A stretch of 64,000 nt of DNA from CAVVEC01 sp963770485 (GCA_963770485.1 CAVYPX010000016.1:372001-436000); one strand, 5' to 3'; positions 52,877 through 62,179 are shown, numbered from the stretch's first letter. A program made the numbers and translations. The notes: a model not told the origin generated them from the sequence alone.

Positions 52877-55141
52877 TCAGGCCTCTTCGTAGTACCGCGC
52901 ATTCCGGCTGCGATAGGAATCGTAGTAGCCGTCCAGGGAATTCATGTCATAGGCGTTCAGAACGACGCCCATCACACTGGCATTGACCTGCTGCAGCACG
53001 TCGCAAGCACGCCGCAAAGCTGCTTTCGTCGTCTGTCCCGAGCGTGCTACCAGAATCACCTGGTCCGCTGCCGGAGAGAGGATCACGGCGTCGGTTACCG
53101 AGAGGCACGCCGGGGTATCAATAATGATGTGATCGAATTCGTTTCGCCAGCGCGTAATGTAATCCCTCATGAGCTGGGAGCCGAGCAATTCGGCGGGCTG
53201 GGCCGGAGCAGGGCCGGCGCAGACGATGCTCAAGTTCGGAATCTGAGAACTGGGGAGGACGACTTCATCCGCCTGATCGACTCCACTGATCAGGGTACTG
53301 AGTCCGCCCTTATGCGTTATGCCGAACATTCGCCCAACGCCGGGCTTGCGAAGGTCCGCGTCCATGAGCAGAACGCGCGTTCCGCGTTGCGCCATAACCA
53401 GCGCCAGATTGGCGCTTACCGTCGTCTTTCCTTCTTGCGGCCAGGCACTAGTGACCAGGATCACTTTTGGCGGAGCGCCCAGAGCGGAGAGCACAAGCGA
53501 AGTCCGGAACGCCCGGAACGATTCCGCGGCTTGCGACTTTGGACGCGCGTACGTGACCAGGGCAAGGTCACGGTTTCCGTTGGAAGCGGGGATGGCCGCC
53601 AGTCGTTTGCGCAAATGGCTATGGCTCGATGTCTGTAGCGGAATTACCGCCAGGTTGGGCAACGCGCATACGTCGCTGATCTGGCCGGCATTCTGGACGG
53701 TCGTATCCAGGTTGTCCAATACCAGCGCCAGTCCGATGCCGACCCCGAGACCCAGGAGAAACCCGAATCCCAGATTTCTCGGTAGGTTCGGCGTGACCGG
53801 AAAAATTGGAGTCTGAGCGATGTCCACCACACGGATATTGTCTGATCTCAGCCCAGCACTGATGCTCGCCTCTTTGAGCTTTTGCAACAAGCCTTCGTAA
53901 AGCTGGCGGTTCGAATCGGCATCGCGCTTCAGCACGGAGTATTCAATCGCGCTTTCGTTCAGGGCATTGGCCGCCTGTTTCTGCTGTTCAAACGCCGCCG
54001 TCAGCGATTTTTCCCGTTGCACTGCGGCCAGGTATTGGTCGCGCAGGCGATGGAGCGTCCTGGTCTGTTCGGCAGCGATCTCGGCGCGCACTTGTTTCAG
54101 CTGGTTGCTGAGTTCCGCCACTTTCGGATAACCCGCTCCGAACTGCGTCGTCATCTGTGCGTACTGAGTGTCGAGCTGCGTCTCTTGCTCGCGTAGCTTG
54201 TCGAGCAGACTGGCTCCTCCGCCAGTTGAAAACCTGTCGGAGGCAGTGCCGGCGTCTTCTTGCATGGCCGAGGTGTAATCGGATTGTTTCTGAATGCGGT
54301 CCGTCTCGGCTGCCGTCAGCTCCTTGTTCAACTCGTCCAGCTTGGCGGTCACGATGTTTTGCTTATCATCGGCCCCAAGGATCCCGTGCTCTTTCTGATA
54401 ACGGACCAGCTTCTCCTGCGAGGTTTCCACTTTCAATTGCAGGTCCGCCAGCTCCTTCGAAAGCCACTCAGAGGTTTGCGTCACCGATTCATACTTGGTT
54501 TTGAAATTCTCCTCAATAAAGGTCTTGATCAGGGTATTGACAATCTCGGTCGCCAACTGCGGATCGGGATGGGTATAAGCTACTTCCAGGATCCGAGTTT
54601 GGGGGACTAGTTCGACACTGAACTCTTTGTGAAATCTGCGCAACAATTCCGCAGTTTGCGCTTTATCTGGAGCGGCGCTGGAACTCCGACGTGGGCTGGC
54701 AGAGGCCGAACTGCGTTTGACGTCGTTAAACCTTGGATCCTGAGCGAGGCGCATAACGTCCATGACCCTCAAAGCCAGCGTGTCGCTGCTCAGAATTGAG
54801 GCCTGGGTCTGAAGCGCCAAGTCGTAATCAGACTCGGAAAGGACATTTCCCGGGTCCTTGAATCCCAAGACATTTTGATTTTCTGGAAAGATTGCAACCT
54901 TCGAGGTCGCCCGGTACAGGGGAGTCGTCCTCAGGGTCACAATGACCGAAAGCGCCAAAATAATTGCCAGAGTGGCCAGCACATGCCAGGCGCGTTTCCT
55001 CAGGATTCGCCAGTAGTGCAAGACGGCGTTCTGCTCTTCCAGTACGTAGCCGAACGACCGATGGTCGTTCATGGCAATGGGTTCCACGGGTACTAGTTCG
55101 CCCGCCGGGCCAAAGGTCTTCAGTTTAGACGGTAACGCCAT
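52877..55141 (-). CDS. Wzc-like polysaccharide co-polymerase / tyrosine autokinase
   Basis: A 754-residue inner-membrane protein. The start ATG 55141 has GGAG six bases upstream. It has a cytoplasmic N terminus, TM1 (HVLATLAIILALSVIVTL), a periplasmic Wzz domain with long coiled coils, TM2 (LGFGFLLGLGVGIGLALVL) and a cytoplasmic BY-kinase domain. The kinase shows Walker A SAWPQEGKTT (565-574), Walker A' LLMDADLRKP (591-600) and Walker B IIIDTP (673-678). A Tyr cluster ends the protein (739, 740, 743, 750, 751). It controls polymer length and export in Wzy-type systems. Here it lies beside an ABC-type exporter and methyltransferases. Confidence 0.93.
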   Translation of the reverse strand: MALPSKLKTFGPAGELVPVEPIAMNDHRSFGYVLEEQNAVLHYWRILRKRAWHVLATLAIILALSVIVTLRTTPLYRATSKVAIFPENQNVLGFKDPGNVLSESDYDLALQTQASILSSDTLALRVMDVMRLAQDPRFNDVKRSSASASPRRSSSAAPDKAQTAELLRRFHKEFSVELVPQTRILEVAYTHPDPQLATEIVNTLIKTFIEENFKTKYESVTQTSEWLSKELADLQLKVETSQEKLVRYQKEHGILGADDKQNIVTAKLDELNKELTAAETDRIQKQSDYTSAMQEDAGTASDRFSTGGGASLLDKLREQETQLDTQYAQMTTQFGAGYPKVAELSNQLKQVRAEIAAEQTRTLHRLRDQYLAAVQREKSLTAAFEQQKQAANALNESAIEYSVLKRDADSNRQLYEGLLQKLKEASISAGLRSDNIRVVDIAQTPIFPVTPNLPRNLGFGFLLGLGVGIGLALVLDNLDTTVQNAGQISDVCALPNLAVIPLQTSSHSHLRKRLAAIPASNGNRDLALVTYARPKSQAAESFRAFRTSLVLSALGAPPKVILVTSAWPQEGKTTVSANLALVMAQRGTRVLLMDADLRKPGVGRMFGITHKGGLSTLISGVDQADEVVLPSSQIPNLSIVCAGPAPAQPAELLGSQLMRDYITRWRNEFDHIIIDTPACLSVTDAVILSPAADQVILVARSGQTTKAALRRACDVLQQVNASVMGVVLNAYDMNSLDGYYDSYRSRNARYYEEA

Positions 55142-55550
55142 GAATCACTCCAATGGACGAACGCACCGGGGGAGCTCGGCGTGGGACAGAACTCCCACGC
55201 TGGGGGATAAAGGCGATTCTAGCACCACTCTCGGACTTTATTCCGGCATTATTTTGGGGTTTTGGCCGCCCCAGGGGAACATTGCCGGGCCATCAGGTCC
55301 GCCCTTACTGGATATGCGATCAGGGGAGCTATCCGCGCGAATCCGCTCCACTTCTTTACGACCACCCGCTTTTCTTGTGGGTCTGGGCTTGATTGGCATG
55401 AGTGGGCTAGCTGCGATTTTGCTCTAGTTTCCAACGTGGCCTTCCAAGGGAGGGTTGCCCCGAAAACGGTGGCAATCAAGGTGTATACTTCACAGCCGCC
55501 GAAGTTTCTTGGTCTTGCGGGACCGGCTACACGCAAAAGGAGGCACGGTC
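55142..55550. other. Divergent intergenic, Wzc and GloVer F
   Basis: This holds 409 bases that should contain both promoters. Short frames in it are not supported. A ribosome binding site for GloVer F (AAGGAGG, 55537-55543) lies at the right end. Confidence 0.4.
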
Positions 55551-56744
55551 ATGGGACTTAAATTGGTAGCGATTCTCACCTTGGTTCTGCTTTTGGCAAC
55601 TGGCGCGCTGGCCAGCACCGAAACCGTTCTATATAACTTCACCGACGGCAGCGATGGCGGTTATCCTGACGATCTGGGGCTTCTGGTACGTGACAGCTCG
55701 GGCAATCTTTATGGTACAACGGAGTATGGAGGCACCTGTGGATACGGTACTGTGTTTGAGCTGTCGAGCGGCGGTACCGAAAGGGCATTGTATAGCTTCT
55801 GCGACGGCACCGACGGCGGCTTTCCGCTTGCAGGCGTAGCCCTTGACCCATCCGGCAAGATTTACGGAACAACCGAGATAGGCGGCGCCGGCAGCTGCGG
55901 CATCGTTTTCGAGCTTTCTGGTTCAACGTTGACTACGCTGCACGCTTTTACTTGCGGCACCGACGGCGGCTATCCCTATGCCGGTGTGATTCGCGACAAA
56001 AAAGGTAATCTCTACGGCACCGCCGAAAGCGGCGGGGTGAACGGCTATGGTGTCGCTTACGAGATTTCGAGCGGGACCTATAGCGTGATCTACAACTTCT
56101 GTTCCGTTTCCGGATGCACCGACGGTGAAAACCCCACTAGCGGCTTGGCGATGGACAAAAAGGGCAATCTTTATGGTGTGACGCCGAAGGGTGGGACGAG
56201 CAACTATGGCACAGTGTTCGAGCTCTCTAAATCCGGCAGCAACTGGACGGAGACCGTGCTTCATAGCTTTGCTGGCGGGAGCAGCGACGGCGCGTATCCT
56301 TACTTCGGTAGTCTGACCCTCGGCACACAAAAAATCGGAAAGAAGCAGAAAAGCGTGATTTTCGGCGTCACTCAACAAGGTGGCGCAAGTAACGTTGGCA
56401 CGGCCTTCGAGATGATAAAGTCGAACACGGGTTATATGCTCAGTCTACTCCACAGTTTTGCTGGGTCGGGCGACGGCTCCTATCCGGAAGGCACGCTGAC
56501 CTACCTTGGAAATAAGCTCTTCGGCACGACGAACGGCGGCAGCAGCTCAGACCACGGCACCGTTTTTGAGCTGACACGGAAGAAGAAAGCGTGGAACCAC
56601 ACCGTCCTTTACAGCTTTACTGGCAGCAGCGATGGTGGGTATCCGTATAGCGGGGTCGTGGCTGACGCCGGCGGCAACCTATATGGCGTCACCGAAGTGG
56701 GCGGTAGCAGCGGTGCGGGCGTCGTGTATAAAGTGAAACCGTAA
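55551..56744 (+). CDS. Secreted GloVer tandem-repeat protein F (seven repeats)
   Basis: A 397-residue exported protein. ATG 55551 has AAGGAGG seven bases upstream; the frame is open further but without signals. The signal peptide is LKLVAILTLVLLLATGALAS. Seven units carry NLYGTTEYGG, KIYGTTEIGG, NLYGTAESGG, NLYGVTPKGG, VIFGVTQQGG, KLFGTTNGGS and NLYGVTEVGG, with linkers like TVLHSFAGGSSDGAYP. It ends VVYKVKP after unit 7. Unit 5 has a short basic insert (KIGKKQKS) just before it. It is plus strand, convergent with the second kinase gene. Confidence 0.87.
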   Translation: MGLKLVAILTLVLLLATGALASTETVLYNFTDGSDGGYPDDLGLLVRDSSGNLYGTTEYGGTCGYGTVFELSSGGTERALYSFCDGTDGGFPLAGVALDPSGKIYGTTEIGGAGSCGIVFELSGSTLTTLHAFTCGTDGGYPYAGVIRDKKGNLYGTAESGGVNGYGVAYEISSGTYSVIYNFCSVSGCTDGENPTSGLAMDKKGNLYGVTPKGGTSNYGTVFELSKSGSNWTETVLHSFAGGSSDGAYPYFGSLTLGTQKIGKKQKSVIFGVTQQGGASNVGTAFEMIKSNTGYMLSLLHSFAGSGDGSYPEGTLTYLGNKLFGTTNGGSSSDHGTVFELTRKKKAWNHTVLYSFTGSSDGGYPYSGVVADAGGNLYGVTEVGGSSGAGVVYKVKP

Positions 56745-56785
56745 CGCAGGATTCACTCGGACGTGGGGACATTTTCTCGTGCATT

Positions 56786-59200
56786 TCAGTGTGGACTCTG
56801 CTCTCGCTGCGCCAAAAACCTGTTCTGGCACTCTTTCGCTGCCGATAGCAATTCGCCGAACTCAGGAGCTCCACGGAGCTTCACCAGCACCGGGTCGGAT
56901 TGCAGAGCGGTGTAAGCACAATAGTTGTGTTCAATGGCGCTTCTGAGCAAGCGAACAGCGGCATCCTTGTGACCGCAATAGGAGAGCAGGGCGCCAAGGA
57001 AATACCGAGGCTCCCCATCCACTCCCGCAAGCGCGGCCGCTTCGCTTCTCTTCGCGATTCTGTCGAACTGGGATGCCTGCTGGGGGTCAAGGCAGGCTAG
57101 AAGCAGCTCACGACCCATCAGAGGAGACTCCGACGTTCTCTGAATGGTTTGGCGTGCCTCGCCCAGTTTGCCCTGGCCCAGAAGAATAAGGGCTGTTTGC
57201 CTGGCTGCCCATTCCGAGCCTGCATCGAGGCGGACGAACTCCGTTGCCCTCTGGGGCTCACCTAATTGCATGAAAACCCAAGAGCACGACCGGATCGGGC
57301 TGCCCCGATCCAGTGCGAGTGCAGTGTCGCACTCGTGTGCCGATTCGTGCAATAACCCGGCATAGCGTAGAACGTAGCCCAGAGCGAAATGTGCCTGCGC
57401 ACTATCCGGTCGGCGCTTGACCAAGGCTGAGGCCTCCGCATAAGCATTTGTAATATCGCCGCGATCTGTCCGGTTAGTGATCAACGCTGCGGCCGCAACG
57501 ATTAAGTTCGGATCAAGCGCCAGTGCTCGTTCCATGGCCGAGTCCGAACGCTTGAGCATCGGCTCACCGCTACCACCATACGCACTGTCCCAGTAATAGC
57601 GCATGCCCAGAGCCTCCCAAGCAGGAGCGTAGGTGGGATCAATGCCGACAGCACGCTCCAACATCGCGATCGCATCTTTGTTCGGAGCAATATCATGCGG
57701 AACCGCGATGCTACGCAAATACAAGTCGTAGGCTTCCTCGCTCGCGGGGCGAGTCCCCGCCTCCCCGGAGGACGATGGTCCTCCAAGCACGGGGACAAGG
57801 CCCCGCCGAACTCTCGAAGTGATTTGCTCCCGCATGGTAATTTTGTCCGACGCGGAAACATCGATGGTGTCTCGCCAAACACTGCGGTTATTCGCGACAT
57901 CCACCGCTTCCAGCGTGACCTCCAACTGGTTGCCTTCCGTGAGGAAGTGCCCCGTTACGATCGAGGTTACCTCCATCTCTCGACCAGCCTGCTGCAAGTC
58001 CAAGTTCGGCCCGTTGTACTTGCTCGTCGTAGCAAAGGGACGGATCGAGAACGACGGCACGTAGCTCAGCGTAGTCGCAATCTCATCGGGCAGGGCGAGC
58101 CGCAGAAAGTCAGTGTCCTTATCAGAGCCCACATTCTGGAAGGGCAGCACTGCAATCGATCTCGGGCTGGCAGAATCAACAAGGCGGACCGCGGGATGCC
58201 TGGACTGCCGGAGAAAGAGGGCGATCACGATTACGGCGATAACGCCAAGGGCCCCCGCGCCGATCCATTGGAGCCATCTTCTGCGAGAAACGGATGCCGA
58301 CTCAGAAGGCGCTGACTTGTGGGAGTCCGTGTCCCGCTTCAGTCGTTGCAGATCGGCTCGTACCTCCGACGCGCTCTGATAGCGCAGGTTGCGGTCTTTC
58401 TCCAGAGCCTTGTTGATGATCCGTTCCAGATCGGGCGGCATGTCTGGGTTCAACCGGATCGCTGGGGCGGGCGCTCGATTCAGAATGGATTCGAAGATCA
58501 CACCGCTGGTATCACCCCGAAACGGGAGCGCTCCTGTCGCCATCTCATAGAGCACCGCCCCGAAGGAGAACAAGTCGGTGCGGGCATCGAGTTCCTTCCC
58601 TCGAACCTGCTCGGGCGACATATAGGCAACGGTGCCCAGCGTCGAACCGGGGCTGGTGAGGTTCTCCTCTGAGCCGATGGTTGGGGCACTCATGGCACCG
58701 CTGTTCGGTTTCAGCGACACTTTGGCCAGCCCGAAGTCTAGAATCTTCGCCTGACCTCGATTCGTCACGAAGATGTTGGCCGGCTTAATATCCCGGTGGA
58801 TGATTCCTTTCGAGTGTGCCGCATCCAGCGCATCGGCAATCTGGATTGCCAGATCGAGCACCGCCTCGACCTCCATCGGCTTGCCACTGATCTGGTGCCG
58901 AAGTGTCTGCCCCTCCAGCAATTCCATGGATATGAAAGCGCGCCCATCGGCCTCGTCGATTTCGTAGATAGTGCAGATGTTCGGATGGTTCAGTGCAGAG
59001 GCAGCCTTGGCTTCCCGCCGGAAGCGGATGAGCGCCTGCGGATCGTTGGCGAGCCCCTCTGGAAGGAACTTCAAAGCCACGTGGCGACCGAGCTTGAGGT
59101 CTTCCGCCTCATACACCACACCCATCCCGCCACCGCCGATCTTGCTGACGATGCGGTAATGGGAAACTGTCTGCCCCACGGGTTGGGAGGGCGTGGCCAC
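56786..59200 (-). CDS. Membrane Ser/Thr protein kinase with TolB-like and TPR regions (kinase 2)
   Basis: An 804-residue kinase. The kinase domain (about 14-290) has GGGGMGVVYEAED (22-34), catalytic Lys44, HRDIKPAN (135-142), DFG (155-157) and SPE, so it should be active. A TM helix follows (about 310-331). The outer part begins with a FlgO/TolB-like domain (SIAVLPFQNVGSDKDTDFLR) and continues with helical TPR-like repeats. A palindromic DNA insert encodes residues about 467-486 (GLVPVLGGPSSSGEAG then TRPA). The start is GTG 59200. It is a paralogue of the kinase at 31413 and lies beside GloVer genes. Confidence 0.9.
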   Translation of the reverse strand: MATPSQPVGQTVSHYRIVSKIGGGGMGVVYEAEDLKLGRHVALKFLPEGLANDPQALIRFRREAKAASALNHPNICTIYEIDEADGRAFISMELLEGQTLRHQISGKPMEVEAVLDLAIQIADALDAAHSKGIIHRDIKPANIFVTNRGQAKILDFGLAKVSLKPNSGAMSAPTIGSEENLTSPGSTLGTVAYMSPEQVRGKELDARTDLFSFGAVLYEMATGALPFRGDTSGVIFESILNRAPAPAIRLNPDMPPDLERIINKALEKDRNLRYQSASEVRADLQRLKRDTDSHKSAPSESASVSRRRWLQWIGAGALGVIAVIVIALFLRQSRHPAVRLVDSASPRSIAVLPFQNVGSDKDTDFLRLALPDEIATTLSYVPSFSIRPFATTSKYNGPNLDLQQAGREMEVTSIVTGHFLTEGNQLEVTLEAVDVANNRSVWRDTIDVSASDKITMREQITSRVRRGLVPVLGGPSSSGEAGTRPASEEAYDLYLRSIAVPHDIAPNKDAIAMLERAVGIDPTYAPAWEALGMRYYWDSAYGGSGEPMLKRSDSAMERALALDPNLIVAAAALITNRTDRGDITNAYAEASALVKRRPDSAQAHFALGYVLRYAGLLHESAHECDTALALDRGSPIRSCSWVFMQLGEPQRATEFVRLDAGSEWAARQTALILLGQGKLGEARQTIQRTSESPLMGRELLLACLDPQQASQFDRIAKRSEAAALAGVDGEPRYFLGALLSYCGHKDAAVRLLRSAIEHNYCAYTALQSDPVLVKLRGAPEFGELLSAAKECQNRFLAQREQSPH
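57746..57804. repeat. Multi-hairpin palindromic element inside the kinase 2 gene
   Basis: GGGG/CCCC stems at 57746-57758 and 57791-57804 flank a perfect GGAGGAC (57767-57773), loop GATG, GTCCTCC (57778-57784). The insert keeps the frame. Confidence 0.75.
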
Positions 59201-59610
59201 TGGGTAGACATGTTAGGTGGGGGCAAGGGGAAGGTCAACGCTTCGGAGGGAACGATCGAAAGATGAACAGAAGCAGAGGTTAGCTGCTGGCGTGCACTGC
59301 TTCGGTGGATGCAAGCGGAATTTTCGTTGATCTCTCGTGGAGATATCTGCGCAGAGCGTCCTTCCAGGACGGAATCGACAAACCCAAAGCCCGAAGTTTC
59401 GCCTTCGAAAGCACTGAGTAGCGGGGGCGTTTCACCGGACTCGGAAAATCGCTGGTCTTCACAGCGGCAAGCTGTGCGCCAACGCCGGCGCGTCCTGGAA
59501 AACCTGCGGGACGACGACACAGACATCCCCTAACTGCCGGGATTCAATCCGTATTTCCATGAAAAGATTCTTATTACGCTCGCGTGGCGGTCGTAAATAC
59601 GACCACCGGT
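59201..59610. other. Intergenic with an rmlD remnant
   Basis: This holds 410 bases between kinase 2 and GloVer G on the same strand. It contains the 3' end of a dTDP-rhamnose-synthesis gene at 59280-59500 and nothing else I can support. Confidence 0.5.
59280..59500 (-). pseudogene. C-terminal remnant of dTDP-4-dehydrorhamnose reductase
   Basis: On the minus strand the segment encodes AAVKTSDFPSPVKRPRYSVL then SKAKLRALGLSIPSWKDALR and RYLHE, the hallmark end of RmlD/RfbD (KRPxxSVLxxxKL and a WxDALxRYL helix), before a stop. The rest of the gene is missing: upstream reading continues as GRAGVGAQLAAVK for a short way, then loses similarity. It is a decayed gene in a polysaccharide island, suggesting a lost rhamnose step or one supplied elsewhere. 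Confidence 0.75.
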
Positions 59611-60900
59611 TCATGGGATCTCAAACACAACACCACCAGTCGTACCACCTCCCAAAGTCGTGCCATAGAGATTGCCTGACTTGTCGAGTATCAGGCCATC
59701 CTCGGGCAAGGCTCCGTCCGCGCCGCCCATGAACGAGTACAATACGCTCTCCGTCCAGCCGTTGTTTTTGGTGTGGTTCACCTTGAAAACGGTGCCACAG
59801 GGCAGACCTCCGAAAGGGCCACATGCTGATCCCGTGCCGCCGTCATACGTCGTCCCGTAGAGATTGTGGCCCCTTTTCACTAGGCCAGCCTCGGGATAAT
59901 TTCCGTCGGGAGTGCCCGCGAAGGCATGGAGCGTGGTCAGCGTCCAGCCGGAGATCCCGTGCGTCAGTTCGAAAACCGTGCCGCCGCCGCTGGCGCCAGC
60001 CTGGCTGGTCGTTCCATAAAGATTTCCCTCAATATCGAAAATGACACCGCCGTACGACGCCTTGCCATCCGTACTCCCCGTAAAGGTATAGAGCGTGCTC
60101 TCGGTCCAGGTACCCTTCCCGTGGATCAGTTCGAAAACCGTGCCGTCGCCCGTAGAGCCATTTTGGAAAGTCGTTCCATAGAGATTGCCGTGTTTGTCGA
60201 AGACCACGCCTCCGTAGGGATAGCCGCCGTCACCACCACCCGTGAAGGAATACAGTACGCTCTCCATCCAACTCGTTTTGCTGTGGGTCAGTTTGAAAAC
60301 GGTGCCACACGAGCCATTACCAAAATAACCGCAAGCTGCTCCGGTACCGCCCTGGAGCGTCGTGCCATAGAGACTGTTCCCCTTTAAGACCAGGCCCGCA
60401 TGGGGATACGCTCCATCGCTGCCACCTGCGAAACTATGGAGGACTGTCTCCGTCCACGTGCCGCCGGTACCGCGCGTCAGTTCGAAGACAGTTCCCATGC
60501 CGCTGCTGCCGCCTACACTCGTGGTTCCATAAAGATTGCCTTTGCTATCTATGACGAGAGCATCATAGGGCGTGCCTCCGTCCGCGCCACCGGTGAACTC
60601 GTAAAGCACGCTCTCTTTCCAACCGCCGGAGACCGGGGTCAGCTCGAAAACTACACCGCAAGAACCGCCAAAAATGCCGCATACGGTGGAGTTGCCGCCT
60701 TGCGAAGTTGTGCCATAAAGGTGGCCTGACTTTCCGAAAACCAAGGCGGCGGTGGGATACAATCCGTCATTCGCTCCACCGGCGAAGCTGTACAGCACAT
60801 TTTCCGTGCTACCCGCCCACGCCGAAGCAAGCAACAGAAGCCCCACGAAGATATTCGCCAAAGATGTGCTGAGAGCGTGTAGCAGTTGATTCTTTGGCAT
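59611..60900 (-). CDS. Secreted GloVer tandem-repeat protein G (seven repeats)
   Basis: A 429-residue exported protein, the longest of the set by its Cys-rich loops. The ATG at 60900 has AAGGA ten bases upstream, and the signal peptide is LANIFVGLLLLASAWAGS. Seven units carry HLYGTTSQGG, NLYGTTSVGG, SLYGTTLQGG, NLYGTTFQNG, NLYGTTSQAG, NLYGTTYDGG and NLYGTTLGGG. Units 1, 3 and 6 have a Cys pair in the turn (for example ACGYFGNGSCG). It ends GVVFEIP after unit 7. It lies in the polysaccharide island, so a surface or polymer-binding role is possible. Confidence 0.87.
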   Translation of the reverse strand: MPKNQLLHALSTSLANIFVGLLLLASAWAGSTENVLYSFAGGANDGLYPTAALVFGKSGHLYGTTSQGGNSTVCGIFGGSCGVVFELTPVSGGWKESVLYEFTGGADGGTPYDALVIDSKGNLYGTTSVGGSSGMGTVFELTRGTGGTWTETVLHSFAGGSDGAYPHAGLVLKGNSLYGTTLQGGTGAACGYFGNGSCGTVFKLTHSKTSWMESVLYSFTGGGDGGYPYGGVVFDKHGNLYGTTFQNGSTGDGTVFELIHGKGTWTESTLYTFTGSTDGKASYGGVIFDIEGNLYGTTSQAGASGGGTVFELTHGISGWTLTTLHAFAGTPDGNYPEAGLVKRGHNLYGTTYDGGTGSACGPFGGLPCGTVFKVNHTKNNGWTESVLYSFMGGADGALPEDGLILDKSGNLYGTTLGGGTTGGVVFEIP

Positions 60901-61297
60901 GTATTGAGATTCCTTCCATTCAGGATTATCTGCGGAACTAGAAAACTTCTAGTGCGAACTTCCTCTCCGAGTGCGGAGTATACTCCCGAAATCGGGCGTC
61001 GGACAAGGACTTGCGCCGCATCGTCTATCTTCTTGGTGCTGCTTTACGGGGGAAAGCAGCCAAATGGTAGCCATGGCGTGACGGGAGTCATATCGGAAAC
61101 AGCCGTTCCTGGGGTGGTTTGCGTCGGTAGTTCGAACCCCTGATATGTTCCGAACATCGACAAGTGCCTTCTATTTAGCTATATGCCGTTTGGGCCCATG
61201 GCGGGCATGGCCAATTACGTGCATTGTGTGGTGCCACTGGGGATAGAATGTGAGCTTGCGCCAGCGGAGCGCAGAGTTCTGAGAGGAAAAGGGGCAG
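60901..61297. other. Divergent intergenic, GloVer G and the ABC exporter
   Basis: This holds 397 bases. A phrase ggtagttcgaacccc near 61126 looks like a tRNA T-arm, but I rejected it. A purine-rich ribosome binding site (gaggaaaagggg) lies before the permease start. Confidence 0.4.
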
Positions 61298-62176
61298 ATG
61301 ATCCTTCCGGCGGAACCACAAAGCCAGACATTCCCGACAACCCATGCGGCAGCCGAACTGCCGCGCACCGTCATCCAGCCCACGCACGGCTGGGTTCGCC
61401 TAGACCTCGCAGAACTATGGCGTTACCACGAGCTACTCTTTTTTCTCACTTGGCGTGATATCAAGGTCCGATACAAGCAAACGGTCTTAGGTGCGGCGTG
61501 GGCCATTATTCAGCCGCTTTTCAGCATGATTGTCTTTACAGTTTTCTTTGGGCGGCTGGCGAAAGTTCCTTCCGATGGCATTCCATATCCCTTATTCGTC
61601 TATACCGCCTTAGTCCCCTGGCAGTTGTTTGCATACGGGTTGACGGAGTCCAGCAATAGCGTTGTAGCCAATGAGCGTCTTATCACCAAGGTTTACTTCC
61701 CAAGAGTCATCGTACCCCTCGCCAGCGTTTTCGCCGGACTAGTTGATTTCAGCATCGCATTCACGGTTCTGGTTGGCCTGATGGTCTGGTACGGGGTGAA
61801 ACCATCATGGGCGATTCTCACGCTGCCCTTGTTCGTAATGTTTGCTGTTGTTACCGCTTTCGGCGTTGGTTTATGGCTATCCGCGCTCAATGTGCAATAT
61901 CGTGACGTTCGCTACACGCTGACTTTTATCGTGCAGTTTTGGCTGCTGGCTTCACCGGTTGCCTACTCCAGCACCCTAGTACCTGCGCCTTGGAGAACGT
62001 TGTACGGGCTCAACCCAATGGCGGGTGTCATCGGAGGTTTCCGTTGGGCGCTTTTGGGCAAAACTCCAGCTCCGGGAATGATGCTTGCGGTCTCGGCGCT
62101 GGTCGTTGCTTTGGTCCTGATCGGAGGGCTGTATTATTACCGGCGCATGGAAAAGACCTTCGCCGACGTGGTCTAA
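61298..62176 (+). CDS. wzm: ABC-2 type polysaccharide exporter permease
   Basis: A 292-residue inner-membrane subunit of an O-antigen/polysaccharide ABC exporter. After a cytoplasmic N terminus it shows LLFFLTWRDIKVRYKQTVLG, a hallmark of Wzm-type permeases, and six hydrophobic helices including WAIIQPLFSMIVFTVFFGRL. The C terminus has YGLNPMAGVIGGFRWALLG, also typical. The ATG at 61298 has a purine-rich site upstream. The ATPase gene starts three bases after its stop, so the two are one operon and form a heterotetramer. It exports a finished polymer, unlike the Wzx/Wzc route hinted at by other genes in the window. Confidence 0.92.
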   Translation: MILPAEPQSQTFPTTHAAAELPRTVIQPTHGWVRLDLAELWRYHELLFFLTWRDIKVRYKQTVLGAAWAIIQPLFSMIVFTVFFGRLAKVPSDGIPYPLFVYTALVPWQLFAYGLTESSNSVVANERLITKVYFPRVIVPLASVFAGLVDFSIAFTVLVGLMVWYGVKPSWAILTLPLFVMFAVVTAFGVGLWLSALNVQYRDVRYTLTFIVQFWLLASPVAYSSTLVPAPWRTLYGLNPMAGVIGGFRWALLGKTPAPGMMLAVSALVVALVLIGGLYYYRRMEKTFADVV

Positions 62177-62179
62177 GCC

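Noticed and set aside
3927..60900. CRISPR-like periodicity in the GloVer genes
   Set aside because: The repeats are coding, about 120-170 bases long and diverged. There are no short identical repeats with unique spacers.
61120..61145. tRNA-like T-arm text (ggtagttcgaacccc)
   Set aside because: The stem does not pair on both sides and no acceptor, D-arm or anticodon arm fits around it.
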